Of a stretch of 64,000 bases of DNA, positions 54,701 through 57,475 are shown piece after piece; position 1 is the first letter of the stretch; each line of letters opens with the position of its first letter. The translations under genes and the position numbers were made by a program. Where the stretch lies: contig JAINUG010000070.1 in assembly GCA_029706075.1 (NCBI GenBank), positions 806,001-870,000 of the forward strand, read 5' to 3'. The DNA comes from Aldrovandia affinis (Eukaryota; Chordata; Actinopteri; Notacanthiformes; Halosauridae). Under the pieces are notes generated by a model that was not told where the DNA came from, did no database searches, and saw only the letters and a list, made by a program, of their open reading frames with translations.

Positions 54701-56633
54701 ATACCGTGTTTTTCATCTGCTTCAACAGCAGCTGATTCAACATATTCTTTTTTTGTTTGGCATTTAAGACTTTGTGACAATCAAATCACTCCAATTTAAA
54801 AAGAAAATCCTACTTATCATTGCTGAAACTTTAGAATTGATTCAAATATAGTACTTGGCTTTTATTGTAAACCAATTAAATCTAATTCCAATAATTCAAG
54901 TCATTTCATATTTAGGTACCTATAGGACCATAGTCATACTGTTTGCTTTATGGAATTAAAATAGTCTACAATTGAGGTTTGACTGTTTTGTCTTATTATT
55001 TAATTTTAATCTCATTTAATCTTAGCGTTTAAGTGTGTTTACATTTTTTAAATGAATCCTTCCAGCAGATTAATCGTTATCAAACACGTATCGATCAAAG
55101 TAGTTTTGCATGGACATTAAATGTCATTCATTAAACTGCGTACAGTGAGACTATTTCAATATTGCAGCAATAAAACACAATTACTGATACTGATGTGATA
55201 CTGTGTACTGATAAATACATACATATATACATAGAATTTTTTTTTTTTTTGTAGGGATACAGGAATTCCTGTATTTATGAATCATGAGTGTTATCTGTAC
55301 TTAACACACATCAGAATTAAAGCTTTTGTTCAAATTTTGAATTGGGTTGGGCTTCCCTTTTGTAGTTTAATACACAGGTGCATAGATATCAAGCCCTGGA
55401 GGCTTTTTTAATGCTTTTTTCCACTTTTTCTCACAATTTGAAATGCCCAAGCTGCACTTGTTGCAACCTTTGCTGTCAATTTGGGGAGGAGTGCATAGAC
55501 GAGCACGTGCTCTCCTCCGAAACACGTTATGTCAGCTGCCGCTTGTTTTCACACTGCAGTCTACAAGTTAAGCTTGCACAGACATCAGAGTCACTTCCTG
55601 TGCAACATTATACAGGCAGCCTGTGGGTGCCCAGTTGACCAGCAGGTGTCGCTGATGTGCGATAAGACACAGACTGACTGAATCCCTTCTTGGGCATCGC
55701 TACAATCAATTATGCGTTGCCCCGCAGGGCTGCTGGCACTGCAGCCTTTCTCATTTGGAAGCGGCTTGTGAGATTCGGGAGAAAGAGGGGCTGTTCAGAT
55801 CATAACAATGTGTACCTGTCCTTTATATGGTTGTAGTAGTGTTTGTCCTCCTGGGCTAATAATCTGCTGCTTGCATCCCGATTTATGGGCCTTGTGCAAT
55901 AGGCAGCACTTGTGTCTGTTATTGTCATCACCATGTTAGCATTTCTAGCATGGTTGCATAAGTAAAGGTTAACCACCCAATATTAGTGATTGCAACGGAC
56001 ACTGGTATATATTTTAAAATCACCTCAGATAGCGTAGCAGTCTAACGCACTTGCATTGACTGGTGCTTTGCGAGTGTGAACTGCCTATTGCGGTCGCGCT
56101 TCGAAACCCGACTGCCAGACCGGCCCTGGCCGGGAGCCCCAATCGGGGGCGGCATTTGGCTGTCCACCCCAGGGGGAGGGTGAGCCGGCACAAACTCGCC
56201 AAGAAGCACAAAGGGTGTTTCCAGAAAGTAGGTGGGTGAGTTCCGTCTCGGAGGCGGATCATCGCCGGCCTCAGGGAAATTAGCTTGACCTGAGTTAGTG
56301 GAGGAGGGCGAATTGAAATAAATAGAGGGTATAATTGGCTACTAAATTGGGAGAAAAACTACATCTGAAACAAATACAAAAAAAATCAGTCTTATGGTTT
56401 GAACTGTTTTCTTAAAATGGTGATGGATATCAAGTCTTGGATGTTCTGATTGATATGATATCGTTGACTCAGTAAGTGAACCTGTTTCACGGTTGTTGTT
56501 TTTTATAGCTTTTCTAAGGTTAATGCATCCCTCTCTTTTCTCTTTTCTTCCTCAGGCTCAGAATAGATTTAAAGTTCCTTTGGGCACCAAATTCTACCGT
56601 GTGAAAGCTGTGCCCTGGAACAAGAAAGTATAA
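1728..56633 (+). CDS. rb1cc1: RB1CC1 (FIP200) autophagy scaffold, 22 coding exons, 1585 aa
   Basis: Complete gene. CDS join: 1728-1798, 1891-2017, 2551-2721, 10896-11098, 17351-17741, 21478-21648, 26911-27095, 35289-35475, 36041-36122, 36264-36328, 36472-36575, 37987-38113, 39222-41149, 43074-43254, 45634-45742, 47061-47277, 49728-49782, 50332-50379, 52921-52979, 53276-53403, 54052-54122, 56556-56633. The sum is 4758 nt, and every junction keeps frame with GT-AG introns. The N-terminus ([20 protein letters not shown]), blocks such as [22 protein letters not shown] and [19 protein letters not shown], and the C-terminus ending VPWNKKV match vertebrate RB1CC1 almost word for word. Known role: scaffold of the ULK1/ATG13/ATG101 complex that starts autophagosome formation in the cytosol and at the ER; its Claw binds cargo receptors. 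Order: ubiquitin-like fold (about 1-80), scaffold (to about 630), acidic Ser-rich linker (about 630-770), coiled coil (about 780-1470), Claw (about 1490-1585). No frameshift or stop is seen. Start chosen by homology. Confidence 0.97.
1891..2017 (+). CDS. rb1cc1: rb1cc1 coding exon 2 (aa 24-66)
   Basis: Continues the ubiquitin-like domain ([23 protein letters not shown]). Acceptor TTTCCCCAG, donor ACG|GTGAGT. The intron before it is only 92 bp. Confidence 0.96.
2551..2721 (+). CDS. rb1cc1: rb1cc1 coding exon 3 (aa 67-123)
   Basis: Encodes [19 protein letters not shown] and [20 protein letters not shown], near-identical to mammalian FIP200. Acceptor ACTCCCAG, donor GTG|GTAACT. It is followed by the 8.2-kb repeat-packed intron 3. 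Confidence 0.96.
3550..5205 (+). mobile_element. 5'-truncated CR1-like LINE (reverse transcriptase half)
   Basis: Non-LTR retrotransposon carrying ORF2 from just upstream of the RT domain to the end. Visible motifs: [62 protein letters not shown], and the catalytic FADD box ([10 protein letters not shown], near 4513). The C-terminal signature [18 protein letters not shown] is typical of the CR1/L2 group, and the 3' end ATTCTTATGTTTTTATG resembles the short tandem repeats that end CR1 elements. Frameshifts, a stop near 4855 and a deletion after FADD make it dead. It sits inside Tc1 family A with a possible 6-bp duplication GTTCCT. Confidence 0.85.
4124..4657 (+). pseudogene. LINE reverse transcriptase fragment
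   Basis: The longest open part of the CR1-like ORF2: RT palm motifs including [12 protein letters not shown] and the FADD catalytic pair. The DNA following FADD is internally deleted: copy 38290-39125 retains about 100 bp that are missing here. Not a host gene. Confidence 0.8.
5411..6769 (-). mobile_element. Tc1-like element (family B), left end truncated
   Basis: The right terminus is intact (AGAGCTGTATAT at 6761, with the subterminal GAGTGGTCTCTT). The expected left terminus (TACAGCTCT...) is absent, and family A sequence abuts it at about 5411. Encodes a degraded transposase on the minus strand. Confidence 0.85.
5452..6475 (-). pseudogene. Tc1-like transposase, broken (family B)
   Basis: The ATG would be at 6475 (MPRVEKKSF-like) and the tail GYSTKY-stop at 5452. 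Seen: HTH-type region ([20 protein letters not shown]), [17 protein letters not shown] and [11 protein letters not shown]. The stretch between QDNA and SPDL is scrambled by indels, and the DDE region is interrupted at about 6050 by a short duplication/deletion (AAGATCAATCCT repeated). Nonfunctional. Confidence 0.85.
7036..7435 (+). repeat. tRNA-derived SINE, family S1
   Basis: Carries a polymerase III B-box-like GGTTCGAAACC (about 7086) and an upstream A-box-like segment, then a GC-rich body (GATCGGGGGCGCCATTTGGC) and the tail TATAATTGGCTACCAAATTG. The tail is present twice, suggesting a small tandem duplication. A sister copy lies at about 56030-56390. Confidence 0.75.
7810..9237 (+). mobile_element. 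CR1-like LINE, 5' half (ORF1 esterase and ORF2 endonuclease)
   Basis: Relic of the 5' half of the same broad LINE class as 3550-5205. ORF1 remnants: [31 protein letters not shown] (the GDS box of SGNH esterases), [31 protein letters not shown], and in another frame [10 protein letters not shown] (the esterase C-terminal D-x-x-H box). ORF2 remnants: [37 protein letters not shown] (the endonuclease GDFN box, mutated). It stops at about 9237 against a Tc1 fragment. Confidence 0.75.
8037..8441 (+). pseudogene. CR1-type ORF1 esterase-like fragment
   Basis: Open for 134 codons with GDSIIRG (catalytic Ser box of SGNH hydrolases) and CLPGA. The downstream Asp/His box [10 protein letters not shown] near 8535 has fallen out of frame. 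An element-encoded protein, not a host gene. Confidence 0.65.
9244..9516 (-). mobile_element. Tc1-like transposase fragment (minus strand)
   Basis: Encodes the N-terminal DNA-binding part of a Tc1 transposase on the minus strand ([38 protein letters not shown]). No termini and no DDE region are seen. It directly abuts the LINE end at 9237. Confidence 0.75.
9520..10895. other. end of intron 3
   Basis: Apart from the transposase tail at 9946-10057, only AT-rich sequence with short AACGTTG/GCTAGC pieces is seen. No gene. Confidence 0.6.
9946..10057 (+). mobile_element. Tc1-like transposase C-terminal remnant
   Basis: Translates as [20 protein letters not shown] then KANGGPTSY-stop, the usual end of Tc1-type transposases (KAKGGPTKY). 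Too short for ORF calling and flanked by unassigned sequence. Confidence 0.6.
10896..11098 (+). CDS. rb1cc1: rb1cc1 coding exon 4 (aa 124-191)
   Basis: Encodes [20 protein letters not shown] and [14 protein letters not shown], part of the N-terminal scaffold. The acceptor is a weak TTGCTCTGAAG; the donor is CCAA|GTAGGT. It ends two bases into a Lys codon completed by exon 5. Confidence 0.95.
11099..14380. other. intron 4, first part: no gene seen
   Basis: AT-rich, no coding signal. It contains GATTTACTA-type pieces at about 11240-11290 and 13010-13040 that may be ends of degraded elements. A common fish dispersed-repeat tag CACTTTGGATAAAAGCGTCT lies at about 13480, followed by a TTA-rich tract. 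Confidence 0.5.
14381..14726 (-). repeat. tRNA-derived SINE with 12-bp target-site duplication
   Basis: Minus-strand SINE (body 14393-14714). Read on the minus strand it starts GGCCTCCCGGGTGGTGCAGC, has the B-box-like CGGTTCGAAACCC, the shared GC-rich body, and the tail of the S-family. Flanks TTTTTCTTTCTT at 14381-14392 and 14715-14726 are identical direct repeats. Confidence 0.8.
14727..16350. other. intron 4, middle part: no gene seen
   Basis: AT-rich sequence with short ATA/AAT runs (about 14750-14780). No recognisable coding or repeat content. Confidence 0.5.
16351..16638 (-). mobile_element. LINE C-terminal fragment
   Basis: Minus-strand translation contains [19 protein letters not shown] followed by [11 protein letters not shown], the APRLWNSLP...F+ signature at the end of many L2/Rex-type LINE polymerases. 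No RT core. A 3' end fragment only. Confidence 0.6.
16640..17350. other. end of intron 4: no gene seen
   Basis: AT-rich. Around 17110-17170 there is a fragment resembling the SINE 3' tail (GGGGGTATAATTG). No gene. Confidence 0.45.
17351..17741 (+). CDS. rb1cc1: rb1cc1 coding exon 5 (aa 191-321)
   Basis: Opens with [20 protein letters not shown] and closes with [20 protein letters not shown], both strongly conserved. The middle (about aa 212-290) is a Ser/Glu-rich variable insert ([21 protein letters not shown]) that differs from the mammalian sequence and is GC-richer than the flanking introns. Acceptor TTTTAAAG, donor AGA|GTAAGT. Confidence 0.95.
18713..18905 (+). repeat. CT-rich microsatellite
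   Basis: About 190 bp of (TC)n with interspersed CTCTGTC and GCACTCTCTGTC variants forming a loose higher-order pattern. Apparent open frames over it are artefacts of the repeat. The rest of 17742-19230 (intron 5) is AT-rich with no gene. Confidence 0.9.
19231..20187 (+). mobile_element. Tc1-like deletion derivative (family A)
   Basis: Ends CACTACTGGTCAAAAGTTTT and the inverted AAACTTTTGACCAGTAG. Keeps the transposase N-terminus (19435-19764: SVSTVKRR-like [11 protein letters not shown] with the first catalytic Asp), then a stop, and jumps from the GDLHRV region to the right end. The second Asp and the Glu are absent. The same internal junction (GTTAACCC ... CTGAAATGTACAT) is present in copies 2966-5410 and 62209-63067. 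Confidence 0.85.
20188..21477. other. rest of intron 5: no gene seen
   Basis: AT-rich with scattered short homopolymer runs. No coding signal and no recognised repeat. Confidence 0.5.
21478..21648 (+). CDS. rb1cc1: rb1cc1 coding exon 6 (aa 322-378)
   Basis: Encodes [20 protein letters not shown] and the block [20 protein letters not shown], near-identical to mammals. Acceptor AATTTTCAG, donor CAG|GTAAGC. Confidence 0.96.
21781..23216 (-). mobile_element. Tc1-like element (family C), both termini present
   Basis: Inverted ends CAGTGGGGAAAATAAGTATT and its complement, flanked by TA on each side; 1436 bp. Carries a minus-strand transposase with an internal deletion (see 21996-22839). Confidence 0.92.
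21996..22839 (-). pseudogene. Tc1-like transposase lacking two catalytic residues (family C)
   Basis: Starts [20 protein letters not shown] with two HTH motifs ([14 protein letters not shown]), then [14 protein letters not shown] with the first Asp, and [16 protein letters not shown]. After [14 protein letters not shown] the frame breaks: the region that should hold the second Asp (Q-D-N) and the Glu (N-P-I-E) is deleted, and the sequence rejoins near [15 protein letters not shown], ending GFSTKY-stop at 21996. Catalytically dead, termini intact. Confidence 0.9.
23280..24786 (+). mobile_element. Tc1-like element (family D), full length 1507 bp
   Basis: Ends CAGTACTGTGCAAAGGTTTT / AAAACTTTTGCACAGTACTG between TA dinucleotides, followed by a (TA)n run. 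Contains a full-length + strand transposase with a single in-frame stop. The best preserved element of the window; it lies 63 bp from family C. Confidence 0.93.
23624..24646 (+). pseudogene. Tc1-like DD38E transposase, one nonsense codon from open
   Basis: From [13 protein letters not shown] at 23624 to GGHTKY-stop at 24646 the frame is unbroken for 340 codons except TGA at 23984-23986 (codon 121), where related elements usually read CGA (Arg). HTH region [20 protein letters not shown]. Catalytic triad: Asp150 (LWTDESKC), Asp240 (QQDNDPKH), Glu279 (NIIESVW). That leaves 38 residues between the second Asp and the Glu, unlike the 34 of classical Tc1. From memory, this DD38E spacing defines the Intruder family. 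The stop makes this copy inactive as read. Confidence 0.88.
24787..26022. other. intron 6, central part: no gene seen
   Basis: Begins with a (TA)n run at about 24786-24803. The rest is less repetitive than most introns here, with balanced composition at 25390-25760. It contains no ORF or known repeat that I recognise; it could hold a conserved noncoding element. Confidence 0.4.
26023..26190 (+). repeat. widespread fish dispersed repeat fragment
   Basis: Contains GCATTTAGCAGACCCTCTTA followed by TCCAGAGCGACTTACA, a tag common throughout fish genomes. A related fragment is at 49826-50030. The nature of the parent element is not clear from this copy. Confidence 0.6.
26911..27095 (+). CDS. rb1cc1: rb1cc1 coding exon 7 (aa 379-440)
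   Basis: Encodes [33 protein letters not shown] and [17 protein letters not shown], near-identical to mammals. The acceptor sits at the end of a run of nine C residues (about 26900-26908), an unusually pure tract and possibly length-variable. Donor AA|GTAAGA. Confidence 0.96.
27500..28010 (-). repeat. SINE-like dispersed repeat, family S2
   Basis: Shares a long block with 55380-55790 (AATTTGGGAGAGCGTAGACG / TTGGGGAGGAGTGCATAGAC, TTATACAGGCAGTCTGTGGG, CAATTATGCGTT). Starts in a TTCTCCCAATTTGGAATGCC segment that is the complement of the S-family tail, so it is read as minus-strand. Overlapping ORFs on both strands are repeat artefacts. Confidence 0.6.
28375..28665 (+). mobile_element. Tc1-like relic, ends and transposase remnant
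   Basis: Left end CAGGGGATAGACAAAATTAT is a Tc1-type terminus. Near 28590-28630 the text CCCCAATCAGCAGATCTAAA followed by CATCATTGAACCC translates as [11 protein letters not shown], the region of the catalytic Glu. No right end is seen. Confidence 0.6.
29258..30413 (+). mobile_element. hAT-like nonautonomous element with 16-bp TIRs
   Basis: Body 29263-30408 (1146 bp). The terminal inverted repeats CAGGGGCCCAGATTAG match perfectly at both ends. CATAT lies immediately outside each end (29258-29262, 30409-30413). Subterminal GTCGTCC/GGACGAC motifs recur at the left end. A + strand remnant [20 protein letters not shown] (about 30183-30242) resembles the start of hAT-type transposases, but no catalytic domain is present. 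Confidence 0.75.
30690..32087 (-). mobile_element. Tc1-like element (family E), right terminus present, left end eroded
   Basis: The right terminus AAAACTTTTGGCCATGGGTG ends at 32087 before TA. The left terminus is not found beyond the transposase stop. Encodes a minus-strand transposase with a frameshift. Confidence 0.85.
30710..31712 (-). pseudogene. Tc1-like DD35E transposase, frameshifted (family E)
   Basis: Starts [20 protein letters not shown] at 31712; [23 protein letters not shown]; first Asp in [10 protein letters not shown]. The frame is lost between about 31150 and 31260 and regained for [28 protein letters not shown] (second Asp, codon at 30995-30997) and NPIENLWS (Glu at 30887-30889), i.e. 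35 residues apart. From memory, DD35E marks the Traveler group. Confidence 0.8.
32094..33617 (+). mobile_element. Tc1-like element (family F), degraded, 1524 bp
   Basis: Imperfect inverted ends: CATTGGCTATAGAAAGTATT and the complement of AATACTTTTTATACCCACTG, each beside TA. Transposase remnants on + strand (about 32560-33350): [13 protein letters not shown]-like, [15 protein letters not shown], split by many frameshifts and a region read as [16 protein letters not shown]. Confidence 0.85.
33626..34628 (+). mobile_element. Tc1-like element (family G), internally deleted, 1003 bp
   Basis: Ends CAGGTAACTGGCAAAATAAA and CAGTTACCTG beside TA. Transposase remnants on the + strand include [18 protein letters not shown] and, in another frame, [13 protein letters not shown] with the catalytic Glu. 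Multiple stops. It starts 8 bp after family F ends. Confidence 0.85.
34629..35288. other. end of intron 7: no gene seen
   Basis: Unassigned AT-rich sequence up to the exon 8 acceptor; no repeat family recognised. Confidence 0.45.
35289..35475 (+). CDS. rb1cc1: rb1cc1 coding exon 8 (aa 440-502)
   Basis: Encodes [20 protein letters not shown] and [20 protein letters not shown]. Markedly GC-rich compared with the AT-rich intron around it. Acceptor GTTTCCCCAG, donor GAG|GTCAGG. Confidence 0.96.
35572..35840 (-). repeat. SINE-like fragment beside a (TA)n run
   Basis: (TA)n at about 35570-35587, then CATTTCCTTCCAATTTGGTG, the complement of the S-family tail, followed by a GC-rich body with GGGGGCGGGCACCCAATAGC. 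Minus-strand SINE in intron 8, tRNA-like head eroded (TGTTTGACCC at about 35811 may be the B box). Confidence 0.6.
36041..36122 (+). CDS. rb1cc1: rb1cc1 coding exon 9 (aa 503-530)
   Basis: Encodes [20 protein letters not shown] followed by ETFGKLF. Acceptor TACTTTCAG, donor TTCA|GTGAGT. One base of Arg530 lies in this exon. Confidence 0.95.
36264..36328 (+). CDS. rb1cc1: rb1cc1 coding exon 10 (aa 530-551)
   Basis: Encodes [20 protein letters not shown] followed by FC, matching the mammalian [15 protein letters not shown] block. Acceptor TTCGCAG, donor TGC|GTAAGT. Confidence 0.95.
36472..36575 (+). CDS. rb1cc1: rb1cc1 coding exon 11 (aa 552-586), ATG13-binding segment
   Basis: Encodes [20 protein letters not shown] then [14 protein letters not shown]. 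The tetrapeptide LQYL at aa 570-573 aligns with human LQFL (582-585), which as I recall is needed for ATG13 binding; here Phe is replaced by Tyr. Acceptor ACACACAG, donor AG|GTATCA. Confidence 0.93.
36690..36950 (+). repeat. SINE-like dispersed repeat in intron 11
   Basis: Begins GGGGCTGTTGGGTGGCTCAA; the body AGACTGTGCCAGTGCCGACTGTGACCAGCAGCCC recurs in diverged form at about 58436-58470. The end (CTTATCGCACATCAACGACC) recurs in pieces at about 44970 and, inverted, at about 55658. Confidence 0.5.
36961..37230 (+). mobile_element. CR1-like LINE fragment
   Basis: Aligns by eye with 3765-4015 of the first LINE copy (GAAGTACTACAAAAACTACA, AGACAAATAAGGCAG, GAGTACTGAAGGAACTTGG). Only the pre-RT segment is present. 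Confidence 0.75.
37511..37893 (+). repeat. tRNA-derived SINE with 14-bp target-site duplication
   Basis: Body 37525-37879: GGCCTCCCGTGGCCCAGTGG (A-box region), GGGGTTCAATTCCC (B-box), body GGCTCTGGCCGGGAGTGCCA, tail TTGGCTACCAAATTGGGAGA and an A-rich end. AAATATCAACTTGG at 37511-37524 and 37880-37893 is a perfect duplication, the mark of LINE-driven retroposition. Intact and probably young. Confidence 0.88.
37987..38113 (+). CDS. rb1cc1: rb1cc1 coding exon 12 (aa 586-628)
   Basis: Encodes [20 protein letters not shown] and [20 protein letters not shown], the end of the N-terminal scaffold. Acceptor CTTTTCAG, donor AAG|GTACTA. It is flanked on both sides by CR1-like LINE fragments. Confidence 0.95.
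38290..39125 (+). mobile_element. CR1-like LINE 3' fragment
   Basis: Parallels 4488-5205 of the first copy: begins at the FADD box region (GTTAGTAGCAAAATAGTTAC, GTAGATGATAC), includes an [19 protein letters not shown]-like region with frameshifts, and ends GATGGGCTCAATGACC plus ATTATTTATTCTTGTG. It retains the post-FADD part deleted in the first copy. Confidence 0.75.
39222..41149 (+). CDS. rb1cc1: rb1cc1 large coding exon 13 (aa 629-1271)
   Basis: A single 1928-nt exon, the giant exon typical of the gene. It begins with a Ser/Thr/Pro-rich linker, then [20 protein letters not shown] (679-698), an acidic FFAT-like stretch, then [20 protein letters not shown] and [16 protein letters not shown], conserved with mammals. 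From about aa 780 it is continuous heptad-rich coiled coil with [33 protein letters not shown] and VGLAELRTL-like blocks (here [15 protein letters not shown]). Acceptor is a weak TTCCACCAG, donor AAAG|GTGAGA. The linker is diverged from mammals; the coiled coil is conserved mainly in heptad character. Confidence 0.97.
41150..43073. other. intron 13: no gene seen
   Basis: AT-rich; the 87-codon minus ORF at 42593-42856 has no family resemblance. No repeat recognised. Confidence 0.45.
43074..43254 (+). CDS. rb1cc1: rb1cc1 coding exon 14 (aa 1271-1331)
   Basis: Coiled coil: [20 protein letters not shown] then [19 protein letters not shown], matching mammalian [23 protein letters not shown] in pattern. 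Acceptor GTTACAG, donor CAG|GTAGTG. Confidence 0.95.
43367..43437 (+). repeat. 30-bp direct duplication
   Basis: The 30-bp block beginning TGTCCTTCCACAACTGCAGT occurs at 43367-43396 and again at 43408-43437. A second pair, GTGCATGATTATTATATG, occurs at about 43443 and 43689. Both pairs lie in intron 14 shortly after the exon 14 donor. Confidence 0.8.
44230..44534 (-). repeat. SINE, minus strand, 5'-truncated, with possible 8-bp duplication
   Basis: Body about 44238-44526. Complement of the S-family tail (TTCTCCCAATTTAGTAGCCA) and GC-rich body (GCCCCCTAGTGGCACTCCCG, GGCCAGAGCCGAC). The tRNA-like head is missing. CGAGTCTC at 44230-44237 and 44527-44534 would be a short target duplication. Confidence 0.65.
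45331..45566 (+). repeat. 30-bp minisatellite, eight units
   Basis: Units start at 45331, 45361, 45391, 45421, 45451, 45481, 45511 and 45541 with TAGACATTATATACACAGAT plus TACTGGAGG or TACTGGATG endings. Because 30 is divisible by three, all frames look open; these ORFs are not genes. It ends 67 bp before the exon 15 acceptor. Confidence 0.95.
45634..45742 (+). CDS. rb1cc1: rb1cc1 coding exon 15 (aa 1332-1368)
   Basis: Encodes [20 protein letters not shown] then [16 protein letters not shown]. Acceptor TCATTTTTAG, only 67 bp beyond a 30-bp minisatellite. Donor AAAG|GTTTGT. Confidence 0.95.
45882..46590 (+). mobile_element. Tc1-like element (family H), right part missing
   Basis: Left end GACTCAGTGGCCACTTTATT then AGGTAC after TA. 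+ strand transposase remnants: [56 protein letters not shown], then a frameshifted [10 protein letters not shown]. Stops before the second Asp; no right terminus. Confidence 0.85.
46800..47060 (+). repeat. rb1cc1: minisatellite repeating the exon 16 splice acceptor
   Basis: TG-rich imperfect tandem units of about 45-75 bp. CAG|GTGTGATTAG occurs with AG ending at 46844, 46893, 46938 and 47013, and CAG|GTGTAAATG at 46820. The real acceptor is CAG|GTGTGATTGAAAC at 47060/47061, so each unit carries a copy of the intron end plus the first eight exon bases. Any upstream copy used as acceptor leads to an in-frame stop before the exon can be read correctly. Confidence 0.93.
47061..47277 (+). CDS. rb1cc1: rb1cc1 coding exon 16 (aa 1368-1440)
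   Basis: Encodes [20 protein letters not shown] followed by a variable Pro/Ala region and [14 protein letters not shown]. Compared with the mammalian DLIESLSEDRARLLEEKK stretch it is about six residues shorter near its start. The acceptor TCTCTGCAG|GTGTGATTG is preceded by several near-copies of itself in a minisatellite. Donor GTTCA|GTAAGC. Confidence 0.94.
47695..48140. repeat. widespread fish dispersed repeat
   Basis: Starts ATCTTTATTTGTATAGCACC then TTTCCAG...GCTTCACA, a tag common in fish genomes, and continues through GAAGGTTGTTCCAGAGTTC. No coding content. Lies next to the hAT relic. Confidence 0.5.
48141..49612 (-). mobile_element. hAT relic of the ZBED5-like type
   Basis: Minus-strand transposase in pieces (48180-49410). 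The outer end at about 49590-49612, complement TAGTGTTTCCCAAAGTGTGG, looks like a hAT terminus. At the other end (48150-48180) the transposase is joined to a SINE piece (GTCGGCTCTGGCCGGGAGTG), so that terminus is lost. Confidence 0.75.
48180..49410 (-). pseudogene. ZBED5-like hAT transposase, broken
   Basis: In order on the minus strand: [167 protein letters not shown] and [17 protein letters not shown]. This is the order of ZBED5/SCAND3-type hAT proteins. Frame changes at several places; CXXC BED residues near the start are incomplete. Not a host gene. Confidence 0.75.
49728..49782 (+). CDS. rb1cc1: rb1cc1 coding exon 17 (aa 1440-1458)
   Basis: Encodes [19 protein letters not shown], aligned with human QENIHMLSEEKQRIMLLER. 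Acceptor TTTGTTTCAG, donor AGG|GTTAGT. Confidence 0.94.
49826..50030 (+). repeat. widespread fish dispersed repeat fragment
   Basis: CATTACATTACAGGCATTTA then GCAGACACAGCTTATAT..., ending CCTAACCATTATACCACACT. Same tag family as 26023-26190. Lies just after exon 17. Confidence 0.6.
50332..50379 (+). CDS. rb1cc1: rb1cc1 coding micro-exon 18 (aa 1459-1474)
   Basis: A 48-nt exon encoding [16 protein letters not shown], aligned with human [16 protein letters not shown]. Acceptor TATTTTTACAG, donor CTG|GTAATA. Length is a multiple of three, so skipping would keep frame. Confidence 0.94.
50600..51845 (-). mobile_element. Tc1-like element (family I), both ends recognisable
   Basis: Left end CGCTGCCCGTCCAAAACAAA, right end complement CACTGCCTGGCCAAAAAAAA, each by TA; 1246 bp. 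Minus-strand transposase: [20 protein letters not shown] at 51685, [19 protein letters not shown], then [13 protein letters not shown] (first Asp), [12 protein letters not shown]; a deletion removes the second Asp, and the frame resumes at [20 protein letters not shown] ending KAKGGPTKY. Dead. Confidence 0.9.
51846..52920. other. rest of intron 18: no gene seen
   Basis: AT-rich; two overlapping minus ORFs at 52406-52617 show no family resemblance. Confidence 0.45.
52921..52979 (+). CDS. rb1cc1: rb1cc1 coding exon 19 (aa 1475-1494)
   Basis: Encodes [19 protein letters not shown], identical to the mammalian block that leads into the Claw. Acceptor TTTTTCTCTCAG, donor GA|GTAAGT. Confidence 0.96.
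53276..53403 (+). CDS. rb1cc1: rb1cc1 coding exon 20 (aa 1494-1537), Claw domain
   Basis: Encodes [20 protein letters not shown] then [20 protein letters not shown], the beta-rich core of the C-terminal Claw, near-identical to human. Acceptor GTGCTCAG, donor CCAG|GTCAGT. Confidence 0.96.
54052..54122 (+). CDS. rb1cc1: rb1cc1 coding exon 21 (aa 1537-1560), Claw domain
   Basis: Encodes [20 protein letters not shown] then QAKK. The last residue, Lys1560, aligns with human Lys1569 of the cargo-receptor pocket. Acceptor ATTTTAG, donor AAG|GTACTG. Confidence 0.95.
54123..55377. other. first part of intron 21: no gene seen
   Basis: AT-rich. Contains an AT-palindromic patch at about 54265-54310 (TATTCCCATAATATGGGAAT) and homopolymer runs. 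Confidence 0.5.
55378..55800 (-). repeat. SINE-like dispersed repeat, family S2
   Basis: Sister of 27500-28010: CACAATTTGAAATGCCCAAG, GTGCATAGACGAGCACGTGC, TACAGGCAGCCTGTGGGTGC, CAATTATGCGTTGCC. Read on the minus strand by the orientation of the shared tail. Confidence 0.65.
56030..56395 (+). repeat. tRNA-derived SINE, family S1
   Basis: TAGCGTAGCAGTCTAACGCA (A-box region), GCTTCGAAACCC (B-box), body GGCCCTGGCCGGGAGCCCCA, tail TATAATTGGCTACTAAATTG. Lies 160 bp before the last exon. Confidence 0.8.
56556..56633 (+). CDS. rb1cc1: rb1cc1 terminal coding exon 22 (aa 1561-1585)
   Basis: Encodes [20 protein letters not shown] then WNKKV and TAA. Arg1564 aligns with human Arg1573, a known FIR-motif contact in the Claw. 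Acceptor TTCTTCCTCAG. Confidence 0.96.
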   Translation, partial: AQNRFKVPLGTKFYRVKAVPWNKKV

Positions 56634-57475
56634 TATTGTTACATTATGAGCTTTTAAAAAATGTTTATGTTGCATACATTTAAAAAAATAAAACTTAAAA
56701 TAAATGCTCTTATCAACATTGCATTAGAAGAGGAAAAAATAAATCATCATGACATGTTTTGACAGTTGCAAGAAAAAAAAATTGTTTTGTTTTTTTAACC
56801 CAGAAGATTTATAATTGTGGACCAAATAATTTCTTTTCTTTGTAAGGGCATGCCCTGCACATATGGGCGTGAAGCCATTATATTGTCTGTAAATTAAACA
56901 TGAGTCTTTGGATGTTATATATTAGTTCTCATTATTATGAACATTTTGTGGAAAATATCATTATCAAAATAATTTCCCTATAATGTTCTGAAAATATACA
57001 TTTTATTATAAATGATAATGGAGGAATGTTCATGGCATGCATATTGAGATATATTTTCTTTGATTTACTTCCGATAAATGTCGTAGTTGGAACTGTAGGT
57101 AAAATGCTGTTTGTTTCTCACAATACAGTATGTACTGGCCCTCTGAAAGATTAATATTGAAATGTACATTATGAGACTGAAAAAAAATCTTTGCAATCCT
57201 TAAAATGCACTTTGGTAAGAAAAAACAAATAATGCTGTCATGGATTCAAAAAGGGAAGAATTTGTGCTGCTTTTAACATAAAACAGTGCATAACTTCCCA
57301 TTATCATTAAACATTCATACTTACATAAAGAGGAATATTTCATATTTGTGAACTTGTGTTTCATTATTGGATATGCCATTGTACATTATCCATCAGATCA
57401 TACAAGCAACAATAAATGACTGTATTGTAAAGGAATTTAGAGTTTTGAAACAATAAAGGTTTGATCTCGGGAAAT
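56634..57475 (+). other. rb1cc1: rb1cc1 3' UTR with candidate polyadenylation signals
   Basis: AT-rich, no ORF. AATAAA occurs at 56687-56692 (54 bp after the stop, probably a minor proximal site), 57411-57416 and 57452-57457. The last pair is followed by a T/G-containing stretch, as expected of the main cleavage site. The 3' end is inferred, not shown. Confidence 0.5.
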
